A DNA stretch of 64,000 nt from Spinacia oleracea. Taxonomy: Eukaryota > Streptophyta > Magnoliopsida > Caryophyllales > Amaranthaceae. The notes below the pieces were generated by a model. The model saw nothing but the letters and a program-made list of their open reading frames with translations. It did not search any database and was not told where the DNA came from. Below are positions 52,106 through 63,444 of the stretch, piece after piece. The number at the start of each line of letters is the position of its first letter. Within the stretch, counting starts at the first letter, position 1. A program made the translations under genes and the position numbers. Where the stretch lies: NCBI RefSeq assembly GCF_020520425.1, contig NC_079491.1:992001-1056000 (forward strand). Reading direction: 5' to 3'.

Positions 52106-55100
52106 TTTTTTTTTGGGTGCAATAGGGAGGCAGAGCCTCAAAAGAAAGGAAAAAACAGAAGGGAAAAGAAAACAGAAAGCAAACTGAAGCACAAAGCTAA
52201 ATGAGCCAAACAGCAGCTCCTCTCAGACCATCCTCCTTCACTGGCACCTATCTTGGCCATGCTACCCCGCTAAGGTCCTCCAATAAAACAGCATGAAGAT
52301 CCTTCGGGATCGCCTCGAACAAGACTAACTTCTGGTTCAATTGCACACCATAGTTGGCCAACCAATCAGCTGCCCTGTTGGCCTCTCTATATTGGTGAGC
52401 AATGGTAATCTCCCACCCACTTCTTGCATGAGAGTCTTACATTTTTGAACCATGTGTTTGTAAGGAGAGTTGGCACAGGTTTCCCCTACCAACATTCGAA
52501 CCACAATCTCAGAATCCAGACCCACTTCCACCCTCCTGTGACCCCCTCCCACGTCACCAGTAACCCCTTAAGTACAGCCATCAGTTCAGCCTTTGTACTT
52601 GTGCAAATCCCACAGTTCAGTGCAAACACCTTATGAACTTCACCTCTATGACCCCTAATCAGCCCCCCTGCACCAGCTTCTCCAGGGTTACCCTTTGCCG
52701 CCCCATCAATGTTCAACGTCACCCAGCCTTCCCTTGGAATTTCCACCTCACATAAGTCTCTGTCTTACCCACAGTTTGTGTCAACAGCAAAGACTCAGCT
52801 CTTTCCATTGCCCTCTTTATCTCTCCAAGTCTAGCAAACAAGAAACTGACTTGATCAAGTGGAATATTTGGCACCGTACTAAAACTTCTTTCGTTCCTCC
52901 ACCTCCACAACCACCAAGACGTTACAACAAAAGCTCTAGGCCACTCATTCCCACGAACTGCAGCTCCCTCTTCTATGTTCTTCAAAATCCAATCCTCGAA
53001 AGACATAGAATCCCCAAACAGAATGTTGTGTATTCCAAGCTTCTACCAAACCATACGTGCTGCTGGACACTTTCTAACCACATGTTCCGCGTTCTCTTCT
53101 GCATCCCCAGTCCCCACACACCAAACACCTTGGGTCTTCAGTAAGGTGTCTAACAAATCTATTTCCATTAGTCATCAGGTGCTCTTGTATTGCCAACCAT
53201 AAGAAAAACCTCATCTTTTGTGGGATAGAAACTCTCCAAATGCTCCTCCGTTTCTTCAAACTAACTTCATTTAACTCTACCTCATTTCGAATTAAGGTCA
53301 GAGCTGAACTAATAGAGAAGCCTCCGTTAGGAGAGCCGTTCCAATAGATATCATCCACTGCATCTTCATCATCAACCAGATCAAACGAAGCTATCTCCCT
53401 CAACGTGCTATCAGGAAGATAGGCTGCAAACGCTTCGTACTTCCACCCCGTATTTCTAATTTTCTATCCCACATTTCTTGCACTGTCACATCCTGAAGGT
53501 GAATGGGAGGCTCCTCTGTAGCTAACTCAATCAAAGGACCTTTAGTAACCCATCGGTGGTGCCAGAAGAAGGTCTTATTTCCATTGCCAACCGCCACATT
53601 CAGACCCTTATTAATCACATCAACACTGCTCATAATGCCCCTCCAAGCGTTAAAAGCACTTGCTTTGTCTTTAAACATATCTATGTCGCATCCGTTATTG
53701 CAATACTTGGCTCTCAGAACTCTAGACCAGAGTGCTGCAGGTTCTGCCAGTAATCTCCAGCCTAGCTTCGCTAAAAAGGCTGAATTCGTTTGCCTCATTG
53801 ACTTAATGCCCAGACCCCCTTCATTTCTCGGTCTAGTCACCTTATCCCACACTACTAAGTGCACTTTTCTCTTCCCCTCATGTTCTCCCCACAGGAAACT
53901 CCTTGTCTTGCGGTCAATATCATCACAGGTGGTTCTAGGTAGCTTCGTTGTCTGCATTGTATACATAGGGATGGCACACATAGTTTACTGAATCAAGGTT
54001 GCCCTCCCTGCTATAGACAAAGTCTTCGTTTTCCACCCCTCCTATTTGCTGTTGATTTTGTCTACTAGGTATTGATACTCACTTTTCGAGGTCCTACCAG
54101 GCTACCATTAATAGTAGGCACTCCTAAGTATTTACCAAAGTCCTCAGTGGCCTCCATGCCGCTACTCCATGCCCAGACAATTACAAACTGCATCTCATGT
54201 AAAAGTTCGTATTTCCAGAGAAATAAATACCGGACTTATCAATATTCACTTTGCTTCCTGATGCCCCACAAAATAGGTTAAGACAGTCCATCATTACCTT
54301 AGCTTGATCAATAGCTTCCCCGAAGAGGATCAAGTCATCCGCAAAAGCGAGGTTCGAAATGGGAGGTCCATCCCTACTCGCCCTAGCAGGTTTCCATGAA
54401 CCCAGACTTACCTCTCGATCGATTAAATGGGTTAATCTTTCCATACATATGACATACAAGTACGGGAATAAGGGGTCGCCCTGCCGTATACCCCTTGAAG
54501 GACTGAATTCTTTCAACGGCTCCCCATTCCAGAGAATTTGGAGCTTGACAGAATTAATACATTGCTTCACAACCTCTACTAAATTCTGGGGAATTCTTAA
54601 TTCCATTAACGACTCACAGATAAACGACCATCGAAGCCGGTCATATGCTTTCTCGAAGTCGATCTTTACAGCCATATAACCCACTTTACCCTTTTTATTC
54701 CGCATTGTGTGGAGCATTTCTTGAACAATGATCACGTTGTCTGTAATTTGCCTATTTGGTACAAAACTACACTCAGTAGGGGATATGAGGGTGGGCAGAA
54801 CCGGTTTCAACCTATTCACAATAACTTTTGTCACCAACTTATAGACTATATTACATAATCCAATGGGTCGGAATTGTTTTGCACCTTGAGGGACATCAAC
54901 TTTGGGTATAAGAACCAGAAAAGCATTGTTCAAACCCAAAGGGAAATCTCTACCCTCTAACACCTCCTTCACAATTCCCACTACATTTGGCTTAACGAGA
55001 TCCCAAAAACGTTGGTAAAACACCGGCTGAGAACCATCTGGACCTGGGGCTATATACGGTTGCATACTTTTAAGAGCCGCATATACTTCACAGGTACTAA

Positions 55101-55164
55101 AGGACGAGTTATTTTCTCTAGAGCATCAGCCTCAATTGTGGGAAAGTAATCCCATAATAATTGG
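52106..55164 (-). mobile_element. 5'-truncated LINE (L1-type) in LSM2 5'UTR intron
   Basis: Minus-strand non-LTR retrotransposon of 3.06 kb, flanked by the 12-bp duplication GGAAAAACCAGG (52094-52105 and 55165-55176) and ending in a short A9 tail (T9 at 52106-52114 on the plus strand). Reverse transcriptase blocks: PYIAPGPDGSQPVF, QFRPIGLCNIVYKL, KIDFEKAYDRLRW, SRGIRQGDPLFPYL and the catalytic NLAFADDLILFGEA (54181-55065). Downstream come a zf-RVT region (CAIPMYTMQTTKLP, about 53074-53981) and an RNase H domain (LNIDGAAKGNPGEAGAGG, 52486-52746). The endonuclease and ORF1 are absent, so it is 5' truncated. Frames are broken at several places between domains; dead copy. Confidence 0.92.
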
Positions 55165-56080
55165 GGAAAAACCAGGCTTTACTTACACATAATCTCAATG
55201 AGAGGAGACATGTGAGAAAGGGAGGATATGAAAGGGTCTTTTGGGATTTTTTTTTCTTCATTGTTAGTTACTAAGAGCAGTTTTTTTTTAATATCCGTTT
55301 TCTGTTGTTTGACTGATTAACCCCTACAATTAGAATTATTTGGTGACATTCACCATGGATTAGCATGACTAGTTAGCCCTTGTATTGTTATTTGGTTTAG
55401 ACTGGATTGTATCTTCTTCTTTGCTGCAGTTGGCGGGGGAAGGGAGAGTAAACTAAAGTTTTTCATTCCCTCATTTGTTTCGATTGGAAGGACAAATCCA
55501 TTCTGTTTTAATGGGTTGATTAAGAGGTAATAAAAGGAAATGAAACTTGTATCCATTGTGTTGACTTTGGTGAGTTTGATGTTGGATGAGTAAATAGTTT
55601 TGACCTTTGGTGGAGTGATAAGATGTTAGCTGTTCATGCTTCATGCCGAAGTTCCTTATAATTACAATAAGAGACCGAGTCGAAAGGAAAATATGAGTTT
55701 TGTGTTGAAAATTTTCAATTTTACACAAGTTCTAGTCCTTCAATTTTCTTTGTTAAAACTTGGGTAAGTTGTGTTGCTTTGGAAAAGGTTGGATGATTTG
55801 TTTGGTTAGTTTTCAGAAAGTTGATGGTTATAGAGATAAACAGTCATATGCAAGATTTTTGATGACATAAGGATCCAGACTGTTACAGCTTGGACTTTGT
55901 TTATTAATTTATTTTGTTAATTTAATCTTCATGCTGACATGTTTTATTCCTAAAGCACCTATTGCTGAAAAGTTGTTTCAATTGTTCAAGCACCTTGTTT
56001 AAGTTCCTTTCCCGAGACCTTACAAAATTATTTGGCTACAGATTCATATCAGAACCAGAGCTCTGAGGAATCAGTAGAAA

Positions 56081-59000
56081 ATGGTAACTTCTATTCCTAA
56101 TTCAATTCTATTGGACTAACATTTCTTGCTGAATGATTTTAATCTATCTTCATGCGTTGTTTTTGGTGCTGGCAGCTATTCTTCTCATATTTCAAGGAAA
56201 TTGTGGGGCGTGAAGTGGTTGTGGAACTGAAGAATGATCTAGCCATTAGAGGAACCCTCCGTTCTGTTGATCAGTACCTCAATATCAAGCTGGAGAACAC
56301 TAGGGTTGTTGACCAAGAAAAGTATCCTCACATGGTAACCCTTGCTCCCTTACATTTGAATTCTCTTTCCAATTTATCTCACCCTTTCATGGTATGATTG
56401 TATGGAGTGTGTTGACAATCTGTTCATCAGTGAGGCAATGGATTTGTGAGAAAAATATGGATATTATGCTTCTTTTTGTGTTCTTGACCTTAACCTCTTG
56501 TCACTTCTTCAGTTTCCACTTTGTGCAGTAATTGTTGATAGGCTTTCATTAGGGATGCTCTAATGAGTTAAATCTTTTTGGTTAGGTGTTTGTATATGAA
56601 TGTTTGAGTTTGAATGCTGCATACTTATGTGTAACCTAAATGAGAACTTATTTCTGCTGTGATAAGTTTTTGGTTGAGGATGTCTATGGGGATGTGTTTG
56701 GTAAAAAATATGCTTTCATTGCTGCGTAAGTGCATATATATAGTTGGGCTTTGAAGTTTCTTAGGGGATACACACATATATCATATACATTTGGGTGGTA
56801 GACTGGGAGATGTATTCTAGGCTGCATGAAGCTCATATTTGCTAGGATCAACCCTACAGTTGGCTGGCCTTTGAACTTGCTCAAAATGGATGTTGTTTTT
56901 AAGGGAGGCGGATTTTGGTGAAGAACGTACGTTATATATTTACATAAGTTCTGCTTTGACGTTCTCCAAATCTCTATATACTGATTTTATTAGGATAGCT
57001 GAAGTGCTGAACACTAAGATTGTTCTTTATCTTCTCTTTTCCAGTCAATTTTATGTGCTTGATGGTTTTATTGGCTGTAGAGTTTACAGTTGATTGCTGA
57101 TGCCCCTGAAGATACTGTTATCATTTTCCACCTTTAGTGGTCAACTTTTTACGCTGTTAACCTGATGAACTGCCATATTATGGCTCGTCTATTTTTTCAT
57201 CTTCAGGGCTATATATTGGTTTCATCTCCTCTTCCTGTCTCTTAGCTTTTAAACTGCATTTGGTGCTGACTGTTGGTTCATCTATTTGAGGAGTTGTCTG
57301 TTCAGCTTTTTAAACATAGAATTACAGACCTTGTACTTTTAGCATCTTATTAGAGAAGAAGTTGATATTCTAATAAAGGATCTAAGATATGCTGATATAA
57401 TTCAACATGGATACAAACATGAGAATATGGGATATAGAGAGGGACAAAATGGACATGGAATTCCTTTAATCTCTGTTTCCATCTGTTAAAAATCATCAAT
57501 TGCTTCCAGTTGGAACTGAACCATGACTTTGCATGAAAATGAATGATAATTACGGATTTATATTTTTATTTAATGGAAAGAGACGGCCCTCTGTCCGGAT
57601 TCTAAAGTTGGGCACTCTTAACTGTGCTCTTGTATCTTTAAGTTAACATAGTTCCCTGATCCTCACTTGAGGGGGTTGAGTCTGACACACATATTCAAGT
57701 TGGGCATCATAGTTTAGGCCAAGCCTAGTCTAGATGAGTGAATCCTGCAACTATGTTGATGAGTATATCTCTCTTAAGTATCAATAATTCAAACATCTAT
57801 GTTTATGCAACTGTGATATCAATAAGTCATGCACCTTAATTCATACGAACAAGAGTTTTTAGATGCCGGAGAATAAGTGGAGATTATATGGAAATAGGAA
57901 AGAAGGTATGGGAGGTACTGCAGAGCCTTTTGGTATATTTCACAGTATCAGCGTATCCCAAATTCCCAATATCCCTGAGAGTAATCTTAGAATTTCATCT
58001 AACATAGCCTTGTCATTGTGGAGAATTGTCTCAAATATTACTTGGCATGTATTCACTATTTAAGACATGTCTAGCTAGAGTGGGTCATTAATCTTTATCG
58101 TCAAGAAGGTTTTTACTGCCGTGGGACTATGTAGTATACTTCGTATATACACTACTTGTCTGCTTAAAAGGAAATGTGCAGATCTGCCATTGTAATTAAT
58201 TCTTCTTCGTCAAAATAGATTGGAACTAGCCTAAGTCATGGCCAGTGACTACCAACTTTTTGTTTGGGTGACTAGCAAAATAGTTGGTATGGAAATTGTT
58301 AATAATATTCACAAGATCCTTGTCCCATTTGTTGTTGTGTAGTCACATTTCTTGAAGTTTTTCATTCATGGCTGATGATTAATTGATTATTGCTTAGGTA
58401 GATTGAGGGGAATAGGAAATTTAGAAAAGTTTCTTTGTGCTGTTCATTTAGATTGTGAAATTGGAGCCAAATAATTGTCCTTGTACCTTTTCAACCTTTT
58501 GTTTTCATGAAACACCTATTCTCTTAATAGGCGGCAAGGCGGAATAAGTTCTTTTCTTTAGGCTCCATTTGGTTTGGTGTAAAACGTTTTCTATGCAAAA
58601 TGATTTTCCATGGAAAACATTTTTCAAGAGAAAACACCATTCCAAACTAGTTTTCCTTTGTTTGGTTTCGTAAAAGAAAATGGGAGAAGATGGTGAAGAT
58701 TGAGGGGAAGAAGGGAGAGGGAGTTGAGGTGGGAAAGTGGTTTACCTCCCTTTCAAATGGAAAAGGTTTTTCCACCTTCGAGGGAGTTCCGGAAAAATGA
58801 TTTCCATCCCTTGTCAAACCAAACAATGTAAAATGATTGAAAAGGGGATCGTTTTCCATGAAAACGTTTTACACCCTACCAAATGGAGTCTTAGTGTGGA
58901 ATCAATTTATTATCGACATTGGAAGATACTTCTGGTGCTCGACAAAATAACGTTTTGGTCTTCGCAAATCTCATCTTCATGTAGTATGATCATCTACTCT

Positions 59001-59276
59001 TACAATGTCTGGATATTTTGTATAGCTGGTGAGTCTTTGTTGAGTTGCAGAGCAGCCTCTGACAATGATATTATCTGTTTGCTTATATAATTATATTCAC
59101 CAGTTTTTTATACCATGTTGCTACATGAATTGACAATTATGCTTGTTTTGCTGCAGTTATCAGTGAGGAACTGCTTTATAAGGGGTTCAGTTGTGAGATA
59201 CGTTCAGTTACCGCCAGATGGAGTTGATGTTGAGTTGCTTCATGATGCCACGAGAAGAGAAGCTCGAGGCGGCTAA
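56081..59276 (+). CDS. LSM2: LSM2, U6 snRNA-associated Sm-like protein
   Basis: Three coding exons (56081-56083, 56176-56334, 59157-59276) join to 93 residues, exactly the usual LSM2 length. The Sm1 motif covers EVVVELKNDLAIRGTLRSVD QYLNIKLENTRV and the Sm2 motif NCFIRGSVVRYVQLP; the C-terminus DGVDVELLHDATRREARGG is typical of LSM2. It is a ring subunit of both LSM1-7 (cytoplasmic mRNA decapping) and LSM2-8 (nuclear U6 snRNP). The first coding exon contributes only the ATG, followed at once by a GTAACT donor; this start is supported by the LFFSYFKE that follows in family members. A long 5'UTR intron (51444-56041) and a 2.8-kb intron 2 make a large gene for a small protein. Confidence 0.96.
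56335..58560 (+). other. LSM2 intron 2, first part
   Basis: Ordinary T-rich intron sequence; no gene or RNA is supported before the MITE at 58561. Confidence 0.45.
58561..58890. mobile_element. Tourist-like MITE with TTA duplication
   Basis: 330 bp; ends GGCTCCATTTGGTTTGGTGT and inverse, flanked by TTA at 58558-58560 and 58891-58893. Same family as 31315 and 34765. In LSM2 intron 2. Confidence 0.78.
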
Positions 59277-59740
59277 ATCTGGTGCGTAGTGGTTATATGA
59301 CTATATGTGTAGTGTAGCAAGCATTATATGATGAATGTGGTGCAGACTGACTTTCCTTAAAAGCTCCTTTTTTGCTTGGTCATTATTAGTAGGTGCCTTG
59401 ATTCGATGCTTTGGAAGGTTCCTTATTTGTTTTGGGGCATGTTAGTTTGCCAATTTGTAATGATATCAATTATGTGATCTTATACATTTGTGATGGTTAA
59501 TGTTTGAAAATGGTGAGATTGTGAGATATGCTTGCACAAGTGAGTTACATACTCAACCTGTGGTTTTATACTTTTATGTGGGATTTGCAAGCCCGAGTTA
59601 GAACTGAGAAGTGACGTATCTTCGGTATTGTCTCTGTTCTTTTGTCATCGTGGTTTTATGAGGTGCAAAGGAGAATGTGTGTGTGATATTTGAAGTTTAA
59701 ACCATGACTACTGTATCCAAAACCTCACTGACTGGCGGCC
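59277..59740. other. LSM2 3'UTR and spacer
   Basis: No gene. T-rich 3'UTR-like sequence. Confidence 0.4.
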
Positions 59741-59744
59741 TGTA

Positions 59745-60065
59745 AAGATGACTGTGGGCCGGGCTTTGGTCCGAGCCCATGGGCTGTGTGCCTAAACGGG
59801 CCCAGTTCACGCCAAGCGCAATCTGTATTGTGTCGAACTGGACCTGGCCGAAACGTTCCAAACAGGGCCCAGTGCCGGCCCAGACCCACGGGCCGTTGTG
59901 TCCATCCTAATTTTGCTAAATTTAGCGTGTTTTGTCATGTTTTCCAAAAAAGTTGCGGCCCACGGCCAATGACTTTGTGCTCGTGTCGGGCTGTGCTTTT
60001 TTCGTTCCTGTCCCGGGCCTCCGACCGACTCGTTCGACAGCCATCTTTAGCGGCCTGGCGATACA
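59745..60065. mobile_element. GC-rich GGCCCG repeat, inverted relative of 43045
   Basis: GTGTTTTGTCATGTTTTCC and TAATTTTGCTAAATTTAGCG mirror AGCATGACAAAACACGTTAA and AAATTTAGTAAAATTAGGC of the element at 43045, in the opposite orientation. Confidence 0.6.
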
Positions 60066-60284
60066 CGATTTTGAACTTATGAATCGTCGAACTGCATTTT
60101 CCCCATTCCATTACTACAGTGTGTACTACCGCCTTTGTAATACCCTTAATTTATTAAATCAAATCAAGTTCCGTCAAAGTTATTAAATTTCGAGGAATAT
60201 ATTTCAACCATACAAACTCCGGCTCGTTAACATTTCATCTTGCAAGAAATGGAGAAAAAACCTTCAAAGCTAACATATTACCTG

Positions 60285-60363
60285 TTCTAGCACACGATTA
60301 CAACTAAAAGATTCCGACTATTACTAATAGTTGGAATCTTTTAGTTGTAATCGTGTGCTAGAA
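60285..60363. repeat. 79-bp near-perfect palindrome
   Basis: Two 39-nt arms (60285-60323 and 60325-60363) are reverse complements with a single mismatch, around one central base. The arm begins TTCTAGCACACGATTACAAC. Confidence 0.92.
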
Positions 60364-60365
60364 CT

Positions 60366-61090
60366 AGGGATGGCAGCGGGTCTAGGACCCTACCCGGACC
60401 CTGTCGGACCCTACCCTAAAATTAGGGTATGGGTCTTTATTTTTTAGACCCTATAGGGTAAGGGTAGGGTATGGGCATATGCTGTTTTTTTTAGGGTAGG
60501 GTAAGGGTCTTAATTTTTCAGATCCGTACCCTACCCATACCCTACCCGCGGACCCTTAAGACCCATACCCTACCCATACCCTATATTTAGACCCGCTTAA
60601 ATTTTGTTATTTTTTTGTACTTCACTTTTTTGGTAGGATCTTGATGATGAAGTAGATGATGATATGGACGATAACTACTACTAATGTACTGAATGATGCC
60701 TATTTATTAACATTAATGTTGTGTAGTTAAGAATGTGGGATTTTGTAACTTATGAGCTTCGTACTTTAAAATGTATTGTGTTTAAGGAAAGACAAGGATA
60801 ATTTTTGAAGACTAGCTATTTATTTGTTTTAAAATGTCTTATTACTCGTTGTTCTTGAATTATTTTTGCATATTACATATAATTGTATACAAAAAAGGAA
60901 ATAAAAGTTATAGTTTAACGCGGACCCGCATAAGACCCTAGACCCTACCCATACCCTATCGGACCCATAGGGTCCGGGTAAGGGTCTTATAATTTTAGAC
61001 CCTATAGGGTAAGGGTAGGGTATGGGTATATGTCAAAAAATTAGGGTCCGGATCCGGGTATTACTAGACCCTACCCAGACCCTACACATC
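60366..61090. mobile_element. hAT-like element with telomere-like TACCC/AGGGTA arrays
   Basis: Starts GGGATGGCAGCGGGTC, a hAT MITE-type end. Two arrays of ACCCTACCC/AGGGTAAGGGTAGGG units (60391-60595 and 60920-61085) flank a middle part in which GATCTTGATGATGAAGTAGATG leads to a short acidic peptide (DLDDEVDDDMDDNYY) and a stop at about 60684, like the tail of a hAT transposase. The right terminus is not preserved. Confidence 0.5.
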
Positions 61091-61231
61091 AATAAGGTTG
61101 TGGATTATTTGATATATCCATGAATTTTGTGGATCCTATTCCTAACAGATAAGGTGAACAAATGAGAATTTGGATCCTTGAATTGTATGGTAATGGTCTG
61201 AGCCTTGTGCCCATGCCAAAAAGCTTATCTG

Positions 61232-61338
61232 ATCCTCACAGTTTAACGTTGTTTTTTTTTTTTTTTTTTTTTTTTTTTTTGTTTTGTGTGTTAGCATCCG
61301 TTTCACCCTTGGGACTAATCCTCATAGTTTAACGTTGT
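61232..61338 (-). mobile_element. tiny truncated retroposon with 21-bp duplication
   Basis: Direct repeats of 21 bp with one mismatch (ATCCTCACAGTTTAACGTTG plus T at 61232 and 61318) flank 65 bp made of a T28 tract and 37 bp of unique sequence. This is what an extremely 5'-truncated poly(A) retroposon on the minus strand looks like. Confidence 0.65.
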
Positions 61339-61339
61339 G

Positions 61340-62376
61340 ACATAAGTGCCTTTCTTTATCTCTTACAAGTTACAACGAACGCTTAGCCATATGTACGGAT
61401 CATTTAGCTTGAGATTATATTTTTCCAACAAATAAAAAAAATGTTATCGAGGCCTATTATTGTGCTATGTCTCCTAAGATAATTTTTCTTACCACAAAAA
61501 AAAAAATATTAAAAAAATATATATTAAAAAAAAAAAAAAATTGTGCTATTGTACGCCCATATAGCTCATTCACACTAAACGAAAAAAAATTGTGCTATCG
61601 CCTGTCGTACGTGTAATTGACTAGTTAAGCAGGAAGCTAAGTTTAATCAGATTTGTGTTCTATACTTCCATGGACGATACATAGGAGCCACCAGGCCCAC
61701 CAGTCGCAACGAAGACTCAAATTTAATTCCCACTCTTCATTTGTAATTTGTATTACCCCGATGTCTCGAAACACAAAAAACAAAAAAGCCGCAAATTTTG
61801 TGGTTAATTTTAGGTATCGTTGTTCGTCCCTTAGACCCTACCCTTATTACGGAATACTTGGTTGGATTCAAACTCGTCTCTAATCTTCTAGAATGGCTTT
61901 AAGCTTGTATTAGCCTAGAGATTAGCCTAGAGATTAGCCTAGTTTTTTCTCCTTGAAGAAGAAGAAGATAATACTCTAGCAAATCACACCTAAAATCAAC
62001 CAAAACAAAATAGCTACCGGGAAAAAAAAAAATCGATTTCATATCCATCTACAAGAGGTGAGTAGCGATTTCATTTCAAAAACATGAAATGTCGGAGAGA
62101 AAAAATATTCTTATGCATTTCCATAAAAAAGGTCATGTATTCGCGATTTCAAGGGTAATAATAAATATCAACCCCCTTACCCCTTTTTAATTTAAGCATA
62201 CAATAGATGATCTCCTAAATTTTTTTTTCATATAACCCCATGCATAATTTAATTAATCATCATGATTTTATAAATCCAACAACCATCCTATAATAATAAC
62301 AATAATAATTAACAAAAAGCAAAAAAAGTATACAACAACAAAATATTAATTATTATTGTAACTCCAATTAAACTTA
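61340..62376. other. AT-rich spacer and CP12 3'UTR
   Basis: No gene. A-rich low-complexity runs at 61495-61540, and TTAGCCTAGAGA repeated three times at 61910-61940. The part nearest 62376 is the CP12 3'UTR. Confidence 0.4.
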
Positions 62377-62751
62377 TTAATTATCATAAGTCCTGCATTC
62401 ATCAGTCTCAGGATTATCCTTGCAATACTCCTCAAGTGGCTCAACATCTTTAGCCTTGTCTCTAGCATGACTCGCCGCCGCACTAAGCTCCTCCACCACG
62501 TCCCACGCCGCCACACACTCGCCGCTCACCGGGTCATCGGAGCAAGTCTCTTGTGCTTCCTTGATACTCTTCTCCACATTCTCCGATATCCTATTATCCG
62601 GCGCCGCCCTTACCGCCACCAAGCCGTGGCTGCGACGACCACCGTGCAACTTGTATGTGACCATGTTGGCTAACTTTGGTGCATCAAAGTTGGTGGTTGG
62701 GTTATTGGGTAGCAAGATTTTTGGGGTCATAGAAAGACTCATGCTAGCCAT
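62377..62751 (-). CDS. CP12: chloroplast protein CP12
   Basis: An intronless 124-residue protein (family about 120-130). The first ~48 residues are a Ser/Asn/Lys-rich transit peptide ending VAVRAA. The mature part has the AWDVVEEL motif (82-89) and two redox Cys pairs, C70/C79 and C110/C119, in ETCSDDPVSGEC and EYCKDNPETDEC, ending CRTYDN. CP12 is a disordered linker that, when oxidised in the dark, ties GAPDH and phosphoribulokinase into an inactive complex in the stroma; thioredoxin reduction in light releases them. Both Cys pairs are present, so it should be functional. The frame is open upstream to 62904, but MASMSLSM at 62751 is the natural start. Confidence 0.95.
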   Translation of the reverse strand: MASMSLSMTPKILLPNNPTTNFDAPKLANMVTYKLHGGRRSHGLVAVRAAPDNRISENVEKSIKEAQETCSDDPVSGECVAAWDVVEELSAAASHARDKAKDVEPLEEYCKDNPETDECRTYDN

Positions 62752-63199
62752 TTTTTGATTTTTTTTTTTAAAAAAAAACTTTCTTTGGTTGTTTGAATGT
62801 CTAAGGAGATTGATTGTAGTGTCAAAGTTTGATATAATGTGGTTTTTGGAGTGAATATAATGCACATATTTCTTATCATGAATTGACCAATAATATGCCC
62901 CCACGTAGATATGTTTAGGATATTTAATTTCATTTTATTTTTATTTTTTATGTTATTTGTGATTTCTTGTTGATCTTTTTTCCTTTTCATTTGGATGTAT
63001 TACTGATTTTTTTTCCCCCACTTTGTCTTGGTTTGAGTCTTCGAGATGTGGTAATCTTTAATTATCATAATTAGCTCTTTGAACGGACGGTTATACAGAG
63101 GTTGTTTAGTTGTCTTTTGAAGTTTTTTATTAGTGAGGACTTGTGATTTTTGGTAATATATAAAAATAGAATAGAGGTTGTTTAGTTGGTTTTTATCCA
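62752..63199. other. CP12 upstream region
   Basis: CP12 promoter on the minus strand. CTACGTGGGGG (62898-62908 region) has an ACGT core of the G-box type seen in light-regulated promoters. No gene. Confidence 0.4.
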
Positions 63200-63201
63200 T
63201 A

Positions 63202-63444
63202 CTACTTGCAACGTCTGTTATTTTTACTCTATTCACGTATTCCACTTTGATTATTGTTGGTGATTTATATGTCAAATAAAACATAGTCACGTGGGATCTT
63301 GTTAGATTCGTCTCAATACGTATTTTCAAAATATCAACTTTTTATAATTTTTGCTTGAAGAGAATTTAAGATATTAACGATCTAAATTGTGCATTGGCAT
63401 CCGTGAAAGTGACAAACGTTGCGAGTATTTATAAACGGAGGAAG
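63202..63444. mobile_element. Stowaway MITE, conserved-core family, left end shortened
   Basis: Right end is the inverse of CTTCCTCCGTTTATAAATAC, flanked by TA; the left end has lost part of the terminal repeat. Core GGGATCTTGTTAGATTCGTC intact and very close to 14551. Confidence 0.82.

Noticed and set aside
52695-54679. Several open frames on the plus strand (52695, 53503, 54359)
   Set aside because: They are antisense shadows of the minus-strand LINE domains.
60391-61085. Interstitial telomere
   Set aside because: Units are ACCCTACCC/AGGGTA, irregular and mirrored, not arrays of CCCTAAA, and they sit inside a transposon-like repeat.
62752-62904. N-terminal extension of the CP12 frame
   Set aside because: The added residues come from AT-rich leader, and a normal transit peptide starts at 62751.
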